Shown here one piece after another: positions 8,681-19,039 of a DNA stretch of 56,572 bases (its first letter is position 1; each line of letters starts with the position of its first letter). A model generated the notes under the pieces. The model was not told the origin of the DNA, did no database searches, and saw only the letters and a list, made by a program, of their open reading frames with translations. The position numbers were made by a program, and so were the translations under genes. The stretch is taken from the NCBI GenBank assembly GCA_013359235.1, contig JABWCE010000001.1:274404-330975 (forward strand), given 5' to 3'. Source of the stretch: Bacteroidota bacterium. Its GTDB lineage: Bacteria; Bacteroidota; Bacteroidia; NS11-12g; UBA9320.

Positions 8681-11600
8681 ATGTCATTCAATAAAAAAGA
8701 TTTAAAACTAAAAAGTAATTTTACACAAATTAGAATAGGGCTTGCATCGCCCGAAACCGTTCTACAAAGGTCGTTTGGAGAAGTAATAAAACCCGAAACT
8801 ATTAATTACCGCTCATATAAACCCGAAATGGGAGGACTTTTTTGTGAAAGAATTTTTGGTCCCGTAAAAGATTACGAATGTCATTGCGGCAAATACAAAA
8901 GAATTCGCTATAAAGGTATTGTGTGCGATAGATGCGGAGTAGAAGTTACCGAAAAAAAGGTAAGAAGAGAAAGAATGGGACACATTGAACTTGTTGTACC
9001 AGTTGCTCATATTTGGTATTTCCGCTCGTTGCCCAATAAAATAGGTTATTTGTTAGGTATGCCTTCCAAAAAACTTGATATGCTTATTTATTACGAAAGA
9101 TATGTTGTAATTCAACCTGGTATAAAAGCTCAAGATGGTGTAAATTATCTTGATTTTTTAACGGAAGAAGAATATTTAGATATATTAGACTCTTTACCAA
9201 AAGAAAATTATTACCTTGATGATAAAGACCCCAATAAATTTATTGCCAAAATGGGTGGTGATGCACTTTGGGAATTGCTTTCAAGATTAAAACTAGATGA
9301 ACTTTCTTATCAGTTGCGTCATCAAGCAGCAAATGAAACATCTCAGCAAAGAAAACAAGAAGCATTAAAGAGATTAAAGGTAATAAATAGCTTTATAAAC
9401 TCTAATCACAAATACGAAAACCATCCTGAGTGGATGATAATAAAAATGCTACCCGTAATTCCACCCGAACTTAGACCATTAGTGCCTTTGGAAGGGGGAA
9501 GATTTGCTACTTCAGATTTAAATGATTTATACAGAAGAGTTATAATTAGAAACAACAGGCTAAAAAGACTTATTGAAATTAAAGCTCCAGAGGTTATTTT
9601 AAGAAACGAAAAAAGAATGTTACAGGAATCTGTAGATTCTTTGCTTGACAATACCCGAAGAGCTAATGCCGTAAAATCTGAAGGGAATAGACCTTTAAAA
9701 TCTTTGAGCGATATGCTTAAAGGAAAACAAGGGCGTTTCCGTCAAAATTTACTTGGTAAAAGGGTTGACTATTCGGGGCGTTCAGTTATAGTTGTAGGAC
9801 CATCGTTAAAACTAAACGAATGTGGCTTACCCAAAGGTATGTCAGCCGAGTTATTTAAGCCATTTATCATAAGAAGACTTATTGAACGCGGTATTGTAAA
9901 AACAGTAAAATCAGCCAAAAAAATTGTTGACAGAAAAGACCCAGTAATTTGGGAAATTTTAGAAAATATTCTTAAAGGCCATCCGGTATTACTCAATCGT
10001 GCCCCAACACTTCACCGTTTGGGAATTCAGGCATTTCAACCAAAACTTGTTGAAGGCAAAGCTATACAACTTCACCCATTAACATGTACAGGATTTAATG
10101 CCGACTTTGACGGTGACCAAATGGCTGTGCACGTTCCATTGGGCAATGCAGCAATTTTAGAAGCACAACTGTTAATGCTGGCTCCTCACAATATTTTAAA
10201 CCCTGCAAATGGTGCTCCTATAGCTGTTCCTTCGCAAGACATGGTTTTGGGGCTATATTACTTGACTAAAATTAGAAAGAGTACCCCAGAAATACCTGTA
10301 AAAGGCGAAGGAATGACTTTCTATTCTGACGAAGAAGTAAATATTGCTTTCAACGAAGGCAGAATTGATTTACATGCTCCGATAAAAATAAAAACATTTA
10401 TAAAAGAAAACAAAGAAATTGTTTACAAACTTATTGAAACTACAGTAGGACGAGTACTTTTCAACCAAATTGTTCCAAAAGAAATAGGTTTTTTAAATGT
10501 ATTATTAACTAAAAAATCTCTAAGAGAAATTATTAATGAAATTATAAAAATTTCTGGCGTTGCAGTTGCCGCTGAGTTTTTAGATAATATTAAAGACTTA
10601 GGATTTAAGTTTTCTTTCAAAGGAGGCTTATCATTCAATATTTCTGATATTCCGGTTCCTGATGAAAAAGATAATCTAGTATCATTAGCAAAAGAAGAAG
10701 TTGAAGAAGTATGGAACAACTACAATAATGGATTTATTACAAACAATGAGAGATACAATCAAGTAATTGACATTTGGACAAGGGTAAATTCAAAAGTATC
10801 TGACGCACTTATCAAAAAACTAATTTCAGACAATCAAGGATTTAATCCTATTTATATGATGTTAGATTCGGGAGCGAGAGGTTCAAGAGAGCAAATCAGA
10901 CAATTAGGAGGTATGAGAGGTCTTATGGCAAAACCGCAGAAAAAAGTTGGCGGTGGCGGTGGTGAAATTATCGAAAATCCTATTTTATCAAATTTCAAAA
11001 ACGGATTATCTGTACTTGAATATTTTATTTCAACACACGGTGCACGTAAAGGTTTGGCTGATACTGCTCTTAAAACAGCTGACGCAGGTTATCTCACAAG
11101 AAGATTACACGATGTGGCACAAGATGTAGTAATTTCAGTTGACGATTGCAATACACTCAGAGGTATAGAAATGTCAGCTTTAAAAGACAACGAAGAAGTT
11201 GTAGAAACACTTTACGAAAGAATTTTGGGAAGAACTTGTTTGTACGACATCATAAATCCATTAAACGGTGAACTTATTTGCCCAGCAGGAACAGAGTTAA
11301 ACGAAGATATTTGCGAACAAATTGAAAATTCGCCAATTGAAACAGTAGAAATACGCTCAGTGCTTACATGCGAAGCAAAAACAGGTGTTTGTATTAAATG
11401 CTATGGTAGAAATTTGGCAACAGGCAGAATAGTTCAAACAGGCGAATCAGTTGGAGTAATTGCAGCTCAATCTATTGGAGAACCTGGTACCCAGCTTACT
11501 TTGAGAACCTTTCACACTGGTGGTGCTGCAGCCGGTATAGCATCAGAATCAACACTTTTTGCCAAATTCAAAGGCAAAATTGAATTTGACGGAATAAAAA

Positions 11601-12994
11601 CAGTAAATACAACTAATGATGAAGGAGAGCCAATAGTAGTAGTAATTGGTCGTTCGGGAGAAGTTAGAATTATGGATTCAATTGAAGCCGATCCAATTAT
11701 AACTATGAATATTCCTTATGGGGCACATTTACTTGTAGAAAATGGTCAAAAAATTGAAAAAGGTGATGAAATATGCAAATGGGACCCATTTAATGCAGTA
11801 ATTGTAAGTGATATACCAGGTAAAATAGTTTATAAAGATGTTGTTGATGGTTTAACTTATAGAGAAGAAATAGATGAACAAACCGGTCACGTTGAAAAAC
11901 TGATGATCGAAAGTAAAGATAAAAAACTTATACCTTCACTTCACATTTTAGGAAAAGGCGATGAATTAATTAAAGAATTCAACCTGCCGGTAGGTGCTCA
12001 TATTGTTGTAGAAAACGGTGAAAAAATTAAAGCAGGTAAAATTCTTGTTAAAATACCAAGAACATTAGGCAAAACAAGCGATATCACAGGCGGTTTGCCA
12101 AGAGTAACAGAACTTTTCGAAGCACGAAATCCTTCAAATCCTGCAATAGTATCAGAAATAGAAGGTATAGTACAATATGGTGGTATAAAAAGAGGAAACC
12201 GAGAAATTGTAATAGAGCCAAAAGATGGCGCTAAGAAAAGATACTTAGTTCCATTATCAAAACATATTTTGGTACAAGATGGCGACTTTATAAAAGCAGG
12301 GTACCCATTGTCTGACGGAGCTATTACACCTCAGGATATTTTAAATATTCAGGGTCCAGGTGCCGTTCAAAGATACATTCTCAATGGTATCCAAGAAGTT
12401 TACCGCTTGCAGGGTGTAAAAATTAATGATAAGCACATTGAAGTAATCGTTCGCCAGATGATGCAAAAAGTTCAGATTGTAGAACCAGGTGATACTAAGT
12501 TTCTTGAGGGAGAATATGTTGAAAAATTTGAATTTAAAGAAGAAAATGATTGGATTTATGACCAAAAAGTAATTGTAGATGCTGGAGAAAGCATAAATAT
12601 GAAGCCAGGACAGATTGTAAGTCTTCGTAAACTAAGAGACGAAAACTCAATGCTAAAACGCAGAGATATGAAGACTATTCAGGTTAGAGATGCAGTTCCT
12701 GCTACATCATCGCCAATACTTATGGGTATAACTAGAGCATCGCTTGGTACATACAGTTGGTTAAGTGCAGCTTCATTCCAGGAAACAACAAAAGTATTAA
12801 ATGAAGCAGCCATTGCCGGAAAAATTGACTTAATGCTCGGTTTGAAAGAAAATGTAATTACAGGGCATTTAATTCCGGCTGGTACAGGTTTAAGAAATTA
12901 TCAAAATATTGTTGTTGGTTCGCAAGAAGAATATGAATTGTTAATGGCTTCAAAAGGCAGCGATAAAGAAGAAGAAATAGAAGTAAGCAATTAA
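8681..12994 (+). CDS. rpoC: RNA polymerase subunit beta-prime
   Basis: This is the largest RNA polymerase subunit, 1437 residues. The N-terminal zinc ribbon has Cys67, Cys69, Cys82 and Cys85 (CHCG then CDRCG). The catalytic magnesium loop NADFDGDQM is at 473-481. The second zinc site reads [15 protein letters not shown], and the trigger loop region [13 protein letters not shown] is intact. The C-terminus is complete ([13 protein letters not shown]). Translation starts at an ATG 27 bases after rpoB, and the next gene starts 8 bases after the rpoC stop codon. Confidence 0.97.
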   Translation: MSFNKKDLKLKSNFTQIRIGLASPETVLQRSFGEVIKPETINYRSYKPEMGGLFCERIFGPVKDYECHCGKYKRIRYKGIVCDRCGVEVTEKKVRRERMGHIELVVPVAHIWYFRSLPNKIGYLLGMPSKKLDMLIYYERYVVIQPGIKAQDGVNYLDFLTEEEYLDILDSLPKENYYLDDKDPNKFIAKMGGDALWELLSRLKLDELSYQLRHQAANETSQQRKQEALKRLKVINSFINSNHKYENHPEWMIIKMLPVIPPELRPLVPLEGGRFATSDLNDLYRRVIIRNNRLKRLIEIKAPEVILRNEKRMLQESVDSLLDNTRRANAVKSEGNRPLKSLSDMLKGKQGRFRQNLLGKRVDYSGRSVIVVGPSLKLNECGLPKGMSAELFKPFIIRRLIERGIVKTVKSAKKIVDRKDPVIWEILENILKGHPVLLNRAPTLHRLGIQAFQPKLVEGKAIQLHPLTCTGFNADFDGDQMAVHVPLGNAAILEAQLLMLAPHNILNPANGAPIAVPSQDMVLGLYYLTKIRKSTPEIPVKGEGMTFYSDEEVNIAFNEGRIDLHAPIKIKTFIKENKEIVYKLIETTVGRVLFNQIVPKEIGFLNVLLTKKSLREIINEIIKISGVAVAAEFLDNIKDLGFKFSFKGGLSFNISDIPVPDEKDNLVSLAKEEVEEVWNNYNNGFITNNERYNQVIDIWTRVNSKVSDALIKKLISDNQGFNPIYMMLDSGARGSREQIRQLGGMRGLMAKPQKKVGGGGGEIIENPILSNFKNGLSVLEYFISTHGARKGLADTALKTADAGYLTRRLHDVAQDVVISVDDCNTLRGIEMSALKDNEEVVETLYERILGRTCLYDIINPLNGELICPAGTELNEDICEQIENSPIETVEIRSVLTCEAKTGVCIKCYGRNLATGRIVQTGESVGVIAAQSIGEPGTQLTLRTFHTGGAAAGIASESTLFAKFKGKIEFDGIKTVNTTNDEGEPIVVVIGRSGEVRIMDSIEADPIITMNIPYGAHLLVENGQKIEKGDEICKWDPFNAVIVSDIPGKIVYKDVVDGLTYREEIDEQTGHVEKLMIESKDKKLIPSLHILGKGDELIKEFNLPVGAHIVVENGEKIKAGKILVKIPRTLGKTSDITGGLPRVTELFEARNPSNPAIVSEIEGIVQYGGIKRGNREIVIEPKDGAKKRYLVPLSKHILVQDGDFIKAGYPLSDGAITPQDILNIQGPGAVQRYILNGIQEVYRLQGVKINDKHIEVIVRQMMQKVQIVEPGDTKFLEGEYVEKFEFKEENDWIYDQKVIVDAGESINMKPGQIVSLRKLRDENSMLKRRDMKTIQVRDAVPATSSPILMGITRASLGTYSWLSAASFQETTKVLNEAAIAGKIDLMLGLKENVITGHLIPAGTGLRNYQNIVVGSQEEYELLMASKGSDKEEEIEVSN

Positions 12995-13002
12995 AAAAAG
13001 CT

Positions 13003-13320
13003 ATGTCAAACAAAGAACAAAAAGAAAACCAATTAGAAATAGAATTGTCAGAAGAAATAGCTGAAGGTACTTATTCAAACTTCGCTATAATTTCACATTC
13101 AAATTCAGAATTTATTATAGATTTTGCCAGAATTCTTCCTGGAGTTCCAAAAGCAAAAGTTAAATCAAGAATTGTACTTATGCCTCAACATGCTAAAAGA
13201 TTATTGTTGGCATTGAGCGACAATATCAATAAATTTGAGGACATATTTGGAACTATTGAAATTCAAGAAGGTAAACATGGATTTCCGATGAATTTTGGTG
13301 GTCCCGTTGGCGAAGCATAA
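13003..13320 (+). CDS. DUF3467 family protein
   Basis: This 105-residue soluble protein has no signal peptide. Its core reads YSNFAIISHSNSEFIIDFARILPG, followed by VLMPQHAKRLLLAL and a C-terminal segment rich in Gly and Phe. DUF3467 proteins are often found right after rpoC in Bacteroidota; their function is not established. The 8-base gap to rpoC makes it the last gene of the transcription/translation operon. The fixed position suggests a role near RNA polymerase or ribosomes, which is inference only. No clear terminator follows; 13321-13407 is just AT-rich. Confidence 0.85.
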   Translation: MSNKEQKENQLEIELSEEIAEGTYSNFAIISHSNSEFIIDFARILPGVPKAKVKSRIVLMPQHAKRLLLALSDNINKFEDIFGTIEIQEGKHGFPMNFGGPVGEA

Positions 13321-13407
13321 TTCAATTTGTTTTTGTTTTCTAATTAATTTTTAATTCATATTTTCATAAATTAGTATTTCTTATTTTTATTTTAAACTAA
13401 TTATTAT

Positions 13408-13415
13408 TAGGTTTG
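13408..13415 (+). promoter_or_regulatory. candidate -7 element for the T9SS cargo gene
   Basis: TAGGTTTG is an exact match to the Bacteroidota -7 consensus TAnnTTTG, 29 bases before the ATG at 13445. No good TTTG lies about 19 bases upstream, so the call rests on one element. Confidence 0.35.
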
Positions 13416-13444
13416 TTTAAATAAGTTCAGTAACAAACTGAAAA

Positions 13445-16400
13445 ATGAAAATTAAAATACTATTACTTATCTTTTTACTGTATCCATACCTATCATTTTC
13501 ACAATCTGTAAAAGTAGGTCAAGGCAGTTACACAGGTTCTAATGCTTATGGGCCAATGTTTAATACACCTTTGTACGACACGGCTTTCAGCATACAAGCA
13601 TTTATTTACAATAATTCAGTTTTAATAGGATTAAACCATGGTGACTCTATTAGCAGCCTATCATTTTATGCAATTGCAGATAATCCTGGAAAAGGATATA
13701 TGAATTTAAAAATATACCTAAAAATTACTGGAAATGATACCTTTTCAGCATCAAATCTCAATTGGACAAACGAAAAAAACACAGCGATTTTAGTTTACGA
13801 TGAAAACCCTATATCATTACTGAATGGCGTTACTGAATATAAAACATTCTTCTTTAACAAAAACAAATTTAGATTTGATACCACAAAAGGAAAAAATCTT
13901 GAAATTTTGTTTTCTTACATACAATACTCAAAACAAGTTACAAATACTTACTGGGCTTACGAAAACAATTTTACGGTTCCTGATTTTAAATCGCGAAACG
14001 AAGGAAAATACAATATTGGTGCAGGCTTTGCCCCTGATACAACCAAATATTCGGATGTGAGAAAACCACATGTAATTATTAATTTTCCACGATATCAAAA
14101 TAATCTTGAAGTTTTAAAAACATATTGTTTAGGTAGAGTTCCACTGCTTGCAGGAGTATACGATTCAATAAAAGTTTTAATTGGCAACCGTGGTAAAAAA
14201 ATTATTAAAAACTCTAAACTTTACTTAAAAATTGAAGGAGCAAATACACATTATGATACAATTAAAATTGATTCTATATATCCATGGAGCGATAAAATTT
14301 TCAAATTTGGAAAATTCAAACCCGATTCGTCAGGCGAAGATTATGTATTAATAAAACTATCGGACGACGATTTTAAAGACAATAATTATGATACTATAAA
14401 AAGATTAATAAATTATAATGTGTATTCACATGCCGACCCTTTTACAAGCAATGCAGGCGGGATAGGATTTAATGGTGCAACTGGTGACTTTGTTGCTAAA
14501 TTTTTTACAGATACAGGAAATTATATTAATCAGATTACCGTAGATTTTAGTTCAACAGGACGTGGATTCAGAGTAGGCATTTGGGACGATAGCCGTAAAG
14601 GTGGTTTCCCTGGCAAAGTACTTTTTATGTCAGACTCTCTTACCTCAAAAGCAGGAAGCTATATTTTACCTGTAAATCCAAGAGTGAAAGTAAGTGGAGG
14701 TTTTTTTGTAGGTATAAGGCAGAACACTACATCAAATGTGGCATTTTCGTATCAAGAAGAAGACCCTGTTAGACCCGATGCATTTTATTTTACTGAACCA
14801 ATGGGCGATACAGTATGGACACCTTTTTATCCGGGTTTCCCTTATAAATTCAATATCCAACCAAGAATACAAGTAAAAAATGATGTTTCGCCTGTCGAAA
14901 TTTTATTTCCAAAAGCAAATCAAGATATTGAATACAGTATAAAAGACTCAATTGGCCCGATTGCAAAAATTACAAATTTTGGCATAGATGACCAAAATTC
15001 ACCCTTCGAAATTGAATGTAAAATTGAAAATATTTATGGTATTACCGAGTACAAATCAATCAAAAAAATAACACTAAAATCAGGCGAAACTAAAACTGTA
15101 TATTTTGATACACTTTTCAGGTTATATAATTTAGGCGATCATAAAATTACAATTACAGCTAAATTACCAAACGACAGAGTTACAGATAACAACATTTTAA
15201 GCCATTTATTTAAAGTTTCGGTAAGGCACGATTTAGCTGCAGATATAATGTACTCCCCTGCCGACTACAGTATTTTCGAATACAATATTGATACAATTTA
15301 TCCGACGGTAAGAATAAATAACTTGGGAACTGTATCAAAAAGTAATTTTAAAATAACATTCAGACTTAAAAATGACACATCTGTAATTTATACCGAAACC
15401 CTTGTAAAATCACTCCTTGCAGGCAAACAAGATATCATAACTTTTAGCAAATATGTTCCAAAAAATATTGGGGTATTTGTAGCCGAATGCTTTATAACTA
15501 TAAAAGATAGTATTCCGTACAATGATACAATAAGGAACAATGTAGAATTTCAAAAATCAAACGATGTTTCTCCTTTGAAAATTGATAATCCACTTGCTAC
15601 ATCAGTTTATGCAATGGGAGCATTACTGCTTCCAAAAGCTACAATAATGAATTACGGACTAAAAACTCAAATAATACCATTCAAAACACAAATTTTTATT
15701 TACGACCACACAGGCACTGAAGTATATAACGATACATTATCTACTCAACTTGGCGGCTATTCTCAAACACAGTTGATATATAAAAAATTTGTAATCCCAA
15801 TGAAATATGGCATTTACAAGATTTTTATTAAAACAATGCTAAATGCTGACCAAGAAATATCAAACGATACACTTACATCTTTTTTTAAAGTTTTACCCAA
15901 CAGAGATTTTTCAATAACTAAAATTATTTTACCGGCAAATGACTCAATAATTTCAATTGAATCATTGCCCATAAATCCTGTAATTTTAGTAAAAAACGAA
16001 GGTTCTCAAACAATATCAAATCCTGGTTACTTCTATATTGAAATTTCAAATACAGATTCTGTTTTGTATAAAGATTCGGCTCGGCACATCGGCAATATTT
16101 CATATAATACATCTGTTTATATTACATTTCCGAAACAACTTTCAATAAGCCAAACCGGTTCATATAATTGTAAAATTATTAATAAACTTCAGGGAGATAT
16201 TAATAACACAAACGATACCTTAATATCAAAATTCATAATTCGACGAAATTATGATATAACCATTGATACAACTGGAAATATATCTAAAGGGCAAGTTTTT
16301 ACATACGAAAACAAATTTTTTATACCACAAATTCTTATTAAAAATTATGGCTCAAATTCTTATTCTGATACCTTTAATGTTATTTTAAAACTATTCAAAA

Positions 16401-17191
16401 ATGGCAATATTTATAAAACTATTATCAAAAATTTTGATTCCTTAGGAAAATTTGAAAGCAACTCGTGGATGCCCGATAGTTTTATTAGCCTAAAACAAAC
16501 CGGTGATTTTGAACTAAAAGCAATATCTAATGCACCATTAGATCAAAACAACAGCAACGATAGCACATCGTGGAACTTTAAAATTATAAAGCCTTATGAT
16601 TTGTCGCTTGACAGTTTTTCGTTTCCTGACAAATACAATTATTGCTATAAGGATAAAATTTACAAACCGCGTTTAAAAATCTCAAACAAAGGCTTAGTTC
16701 CAATTGTAAATACTTCTATAAACCTAAGAATTTATGAAACAACAAATATAATTTGGCAACAAACAGTTGATATTGATTTAGGCAAAGACGAAACTAAAAT
16801 TATTGCTTTTGACAGCACTTTGAAGTTTGATTTTACAGGTGGAGCTTGGGCAAGAGCAGTTGGGTATTTAATAGGTGATAACGAAAAAAACAACGACACT
16901 CTAATTTTAAGTTTTAAAGTAGATTTCACATCTTTTGCAGATTTAAAAAATGTTAAAAATTTCAATATTTTTCCAAACCCTAGTTTTGATAAAGTGACAT
17001 TGATTTTTAATGATTTAAACAATGATATTGCTTTATACGATAGCCGATCAAAACTAATTTATAAAGCACATTCAAATAGTGAAGAGTTGACTATTGATTT
17101 TAAAAATGAGTTAAAATTAAGCCAAGGCATTTATTTTATAAAAGTACAAAACTCAAAAGGAAATTTTGCAACTCGTTTGGTTCTTTATTGA
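13445..17191 (+). CDS. large T9SS-secreted protein with CARDB-like repeats
   Basis: The 1248-residue protein begins with a Sec signal peptide (MKIKILLLIFLLYPYLSFSQ). It ends with a type A T9SS sorting domain (about 1170-1248), showing FNIFPNPSFDKV, a central LYDSRSKLIYKA and GIYFIKVQNSKGNFATRLVLY. From about residue 479 there are six repeats of about 111 to 117 residues, starting near 479, 594, 705, 819, 932 and 1049. Each opens with a DVSP/DLA/DFSI-like strand and contains a 'N-x-G' turn, the pattern of CARDB/immunoglobulin-like adhesion modules. It is likely exported, crosses the outer membrane through T9SS and is attached or released at the surface. Ligand unknown. Confidence 0.85.
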   Translation: MKIKILLLIFLLYPYLSFSQSVKVGQGSYTGSNAYGPMFNTPLYDTAFSIQAFIYNNSVLIGLNHGDSISSLSFYAIADNPGKGYMNLKIYLKITGNDTFSASNLNWTNEKNTAILVYDENPISLLNGVTEYKTFFFNKNKFRFDTTKGKNLEILFSYIQYSKQVTNTYWAYENNFTVPDFKSRNEGKYNIGAGFAPDTTKYSDVRKPHVIINFPRYQNNLEVLKTYCLGRVPLLAGVYDSIKVLIGNRGKKIIKNSKLYLKIEGANTHYDTIKIDSIYPWSDKIFKFGKFKPDSSGEDYVLIKLSDDDFKDNNYDTIKRLINYNVYSHADPFTSNAGGIGFNGATGDFVAKFFTDTGNYINQITVDFSSTGRGFRVGIWDDSRKGGFPGKVLFMSDSLTSKAGSYILPVNPRVKVSGGFFVGIRQNTTSNVAFSYQEEDPVRPDAFYFTEPMGDTVWTPFYPGFPYKFNIQPRIQVKNDVSPVEILFPKANQDIEYSIKDSIGPIAKITNFGIDDQNSPFEIECKIENIYGITEYKSIKKITLKSGETKTVYFDTLFRLYNLGDHKITITAKLPNDRVTDNNILSHLFKVSVRHDLAADIMYSPADYSIFEYNIDTIYPTVRINNLGTVSKSNFKITFRLKNDTSVIYTETLVKSLLAGKQDIITFSKYVPKNIGVFVAECFITIKDSIPYNDTIRNNVEFQKSNDVSPLKIDNPLATSVYAMGALLLPKATIMNYGLKTQIIPFKTQIFIYDHTGTEVYNDTLSTQLGGYSQTQLIYKKFVIPMKYGIYKIFIKTMLNADQEISNDTLTSFFKVLPNRDFSITKIILPANDSIISIESLPINPVILVKNEGSQTISNPGYFYIEISNTDSVLYKDSARHIGNISYNTSVYITFPKQLSISQTGSYNCKIINKLQGDINNTNDTLISKFIIRRNYDITIDTTGNISKGQVFTYENKFFIPQILIKNYGSNSYSDTFNVILKLFKNGNIYKTIIKNFDSLGKFESNSWMPDSFISLKQTGDFELKAISNAPLDQNNSNDSTSWNFKIIKPYDLSLDSFSFPDKYNYCYKDKIYKPRLKISNKGLVPIVNTSINLRIYETTNIIWQQTVDIDLGKDETKIIAFDSTLKFDFTGGAWARAVGYLIGDNEKNNDTLILSFKVDFTSFADLKNVKNFNIFPNPSFDKVTLIFNDLNNDIALYDSRSKLIYKAHSNSEELTIDFKNELKLSQGIYFIKVQNSKGNFATRLVLY

Positions 17192-17276
17192 TACGAATTC
17201 TATATTAGAAATTATTTGATTTTTTACATTTAGCCAAATTTTCTGATTTTATAAACCTGTTGAAATAACGATAAAA

Positions 17277-17729
17277 TCACCAAGTATGGTCAATAAAAAT
17301 CAACCAATTGTTTTTATTTTTTCGTAAAAAAACAGAAAAAACACTACCAAAAGCAGTATCAGTTTGCACTTGCCATTTACCATAAGCCTGAGCAATGTTT
17401 TTATTTAAAAATCTTACATCAATTTCACTAAAATTAAGTTTGCCCATTTTCTTCTTGTCTGTATAGTGTTTTTTGTATTTTTTAAAAATATTGTTCCATC
17501 CCCACACTCTTCCTTTTTGGGTTATAAATTGAGTAGAATCGTTTTTTTCGTAGCCATTCATAAATTTTTCAAGATTGCCTTCGTTCCATGATTTAGCTTG
17601 TTTTTCAAGTACATTTATTACTTTAGCTTTTTCTTTGGAAAAATCATTATTACAAACTTTATTACAATTTCCTAAGACTAAAATTATTAAAATTAGAAAT
17701 ATAAAAACTATTGGAATTTTTCTCGACAT
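17277..17729 (-). CDS. NTF2-like (DUF4440/SnoaL-type) lipoprotein
   Basis: The 150-residue protein has a lipoprotein signal peptide with lipobox LVLGNC (Cys22). The mature part has the NTF2/DUF4440 pattern: a helix with VLEKQAKSWNEGNLEKFMNGY, then strands containing WGWNNIFKKYKKHY, AQAYGKWQV and a final WLIFIDHTW. Such proteins are alpha+beta barrels with a pocket and varied functions; many have no assigned reaction. It is probably anchored in the periplasmic leaflet of a membrane. It converges with the large T9SS gene, with 85 bases between stops, and is monocistronic. Confidence 0.7.
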   Translation of the reverse strand: MSRKIPIVFIFLILIILVLGNCNKVCNNDFSKEKAKVINVLEKQAKSWNEGNLEKFMNGYEKNDSTQFITQKGRVWGWNNIFKKYKKHYTDKKKMGKLNFSEIDVRFLNKNIAQAYGKWQVQTDTAFGSVFSVFLRKNKNNWLIFIDHTW

Positions 17730-17794
17730 TTAAAATATTTTCGGCTAAAATAAATTTTATTATAATAAATATCATAATTTTATTTAAAATTAAA

Positions 17795-17825
17795 TTTTGA
17801 TTTTTAAAACTTATTCATATATTTG
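17795..17825 (+). promoter_or_regulatory. promoter of the small RNA unit
   Basis: TTTTG (17795-17799) and TATATTTG (17818-17825) fit the Bacteroidota -33 and -7 elements, with 18 bases between. The expected start of transcription is near 17830. No long gene follows before the terminator at 17887, so the promoter drives a short RNA. Confidence 0.6.
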
Positions 17826-17836
17826 CATTACCCTTT

Positions 17837-17860
17837 GTGAAAAGGTATCATCGTAAGTAG
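17837..17860 (+). CDS. possible 7-residue leader peptide MKRYHRK
   Basis: GTG AAA AGG TAT CAT CGT AAG is followed by two TAG codons in a row. It begins 11 bases after the -7 element, the same spacing seen for several ordinary genes in this window, and ends 26 bases before the terminator stem. The peptide is highly basic. Seven codons can easily arise by chance, so this is only a suggestion; the tandem stops and the downstream terminator are what make it worth noting. Confidence 0.2.
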   Translation: MKRYHRK

Positions 17861-17886
17861 TAGTTTAGTATTTATCTCAGAGCTTG

Positions 17887-17917
17887 GGTCCTGATGCAAA
17901 TCAGGACCTTCTTTTTT
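17887..17917 (+). terminator. intrinsic terminator
   Basis: GGTCCTGAT (17887-17895) and ATCAGGACC (17900-17908) form a perfect 9-bp stem with a GCAA tetraloop, followed by TTCTTTTTTT. This is the clearest intrinsic terminator in the window. It lies 49 bases before the OmpA-like gene and after no long gene. Confidence 0.85.
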
Positions 17918-17965
17918 TATAAAATATCATTTTTTTGTACAATCAAATTCTTTACTTTGTAAATA

Positions 17966-19039
17966 TTGAAGAGATTAATTTATCTTAATATTTTTTATTT
18001 ATTTTTCAGTTCGAATGTAAAATCGCAAATTGATTTCAATTGGCAACAACACATTTTTAATGTGTATTTTAATAAAAATTCTGATTTATTAAGTAGCGAA
18101 AGTTCTAAATTAATAAGGCAGTCGCTTTTAAACATTGGAACTGTAAATATCAGAAAAATACAATTAAAAGGTTTTGCAGATTCTGACAATACCGATTCAT
18201 TTAATCTTCAATTATCATCAAAAAGGGCAAAAAAAGTTTACAATTTCTTAATTACACAGGCAGTTCCACAGAGTATGATAGAAATGGAATCGTTAGGCGA
18301 AACTATGCCCATTTCTGAAGTTAAAAGTTTGAACCGCAGGGTTGAAATTATTATAAGTTATGAAGTTTTGAATTACAGAAATTTAAACCAAAAAAGTAGT
18401 AAACTCATAGTAAAAGGCAAGGTAAGTAACAAAAATACAGGACTACCACTTGCATCAACAATAGTAATTGATTATAAAAAACAAACGTTTTTTTCTTCAT
18501 CACCATCAAATGGCAAATTTTTGCTTTCGCCATATTTGGGTGCTTTAATAACCTTTAGCAGAGATGGTTTTTTAAATAATTCAATAATTTTAAACGATTC
18601 TATAATAAAACAAAGCAATGATACAGTTTTTCTCGACATAAAATTAAAACCAATAGAGGTAACAGAAAAAATTGTATTTGAAAAAATTTATTTTTATTCT
18701 GATTCTGATTCGCTTAAGCCTGAAAGCAAGCCTGATTTATTACATCTTTTAAATATTATGAAAAACGATAAAAATATAATAATTGAAATACAAGGACACA
18801 TGAATTGCCCACTTTCATATCCAATGAACAATTTTCAGAAAAAATACAATCACGAACTTTCTTATAAAAGGGCAAAAGCAGTTTACAATTTTCTTGTAAA
18901 AAACGGTATTGCAGCCTCAAGGCTAACATATAAAGGCATGAGTAATTTTAAAATGATTTTTCAGGAACCTAAAAACGATGCCGAAGCAGACCGCAATAAG
19001 CGTGTTGAAGTATGGAAACTTAAAGTAATTGAAAATTAA
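17966..19039 (+). CDS. protein with two OmpA-like peptidoglycan-binding domains
   Basis: The 357-residue protein starts at TTG with a signal peptide (about 1-20, ending NVKSQ). The first OmpA domain (about 28-130) shows VYFNKNSDLL, LKGFADSD and LSSKRAKKVYNFL, then NRRVEI. A middle segment (about 145-215) resembles a carboxypeptidase regulatory-like beta-sandwich (VKGKVSNKNTGLPLAST). The second OmpA domain (about 230-350) shows IYFYSDSDSLKPES, IEIQGHMN, LSYKRAKAVYNFL and DRNKRVEV. OmpA domains bind diaminopimelate peptidoglycan through conserved Asp and Arg. No N-terminal barrel is present, so it is likely periplasmic. Its gene converges with the MFS gene and overlaps it by four bases. A TACTTTG element lies six bases before the start. 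Confidence 0.8.
   Translation: MKRLIYLNIFYLFFSSNVKSQIDFNWQQHIFNVYFNKNSDLLSSESSKLIRQSLLNIGTVNIRKIQLKGFADSDNTDSFNLQLSSKRAKKVYNFLITQAVPQSMIEMESLGETMPISEVKSLNRRVEIIISYEVLNYRNLNQKSSKLIVKGKVSNKNTGLPLASTIVIDYKKQTFFSSSPSNGKFLLSPYLGALITFSRDGFLNNSIILNDSIIKQSNDTVFLDIKLKPIEVTEKIVFEKIYFYSDSDSLKPESKPDLLHLLNIMKNDKNIIIEIQGHMNCPLSYPMNNFQKKYNHELSYKRAKAVYNFLVKNGIAASRLTYKGMSNFKMIFQEPKNDAEADRNKRVEVWKLKVIEN

Larger units (their letters stand above)
17830..17920 (+). ncRNA. candidate small RNA or attenuator leader, about 90 bases
   Basis: A consensus promoter (17795-17825) and a strong intrinsic terminator (17887-17917) bound a transcript of about 90 bases. Near its 5' end CCTTT-GTGA-AAAGG can form a small hairpin with a GNRA loop (about 17832-17845). 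The same stretch holds a tiny ORF (17837-17860, MKRYHRK, then two stop codons). It could be a stand-alone sRNA, or a leader-peptide attenuator for the OmpA-like gene at 17966. I do not recognise a named Rfam family; it lacks the conserved cores of SRP RNA and tmRNA. Confidence 0.5.

Noticed and set aside
13321-13407. Terminator after the DUF3467 gene
   Set aside because: The CTAATT/AATTAG pairing is weak, has a loop of over 20 bases and lacks a GC stem.
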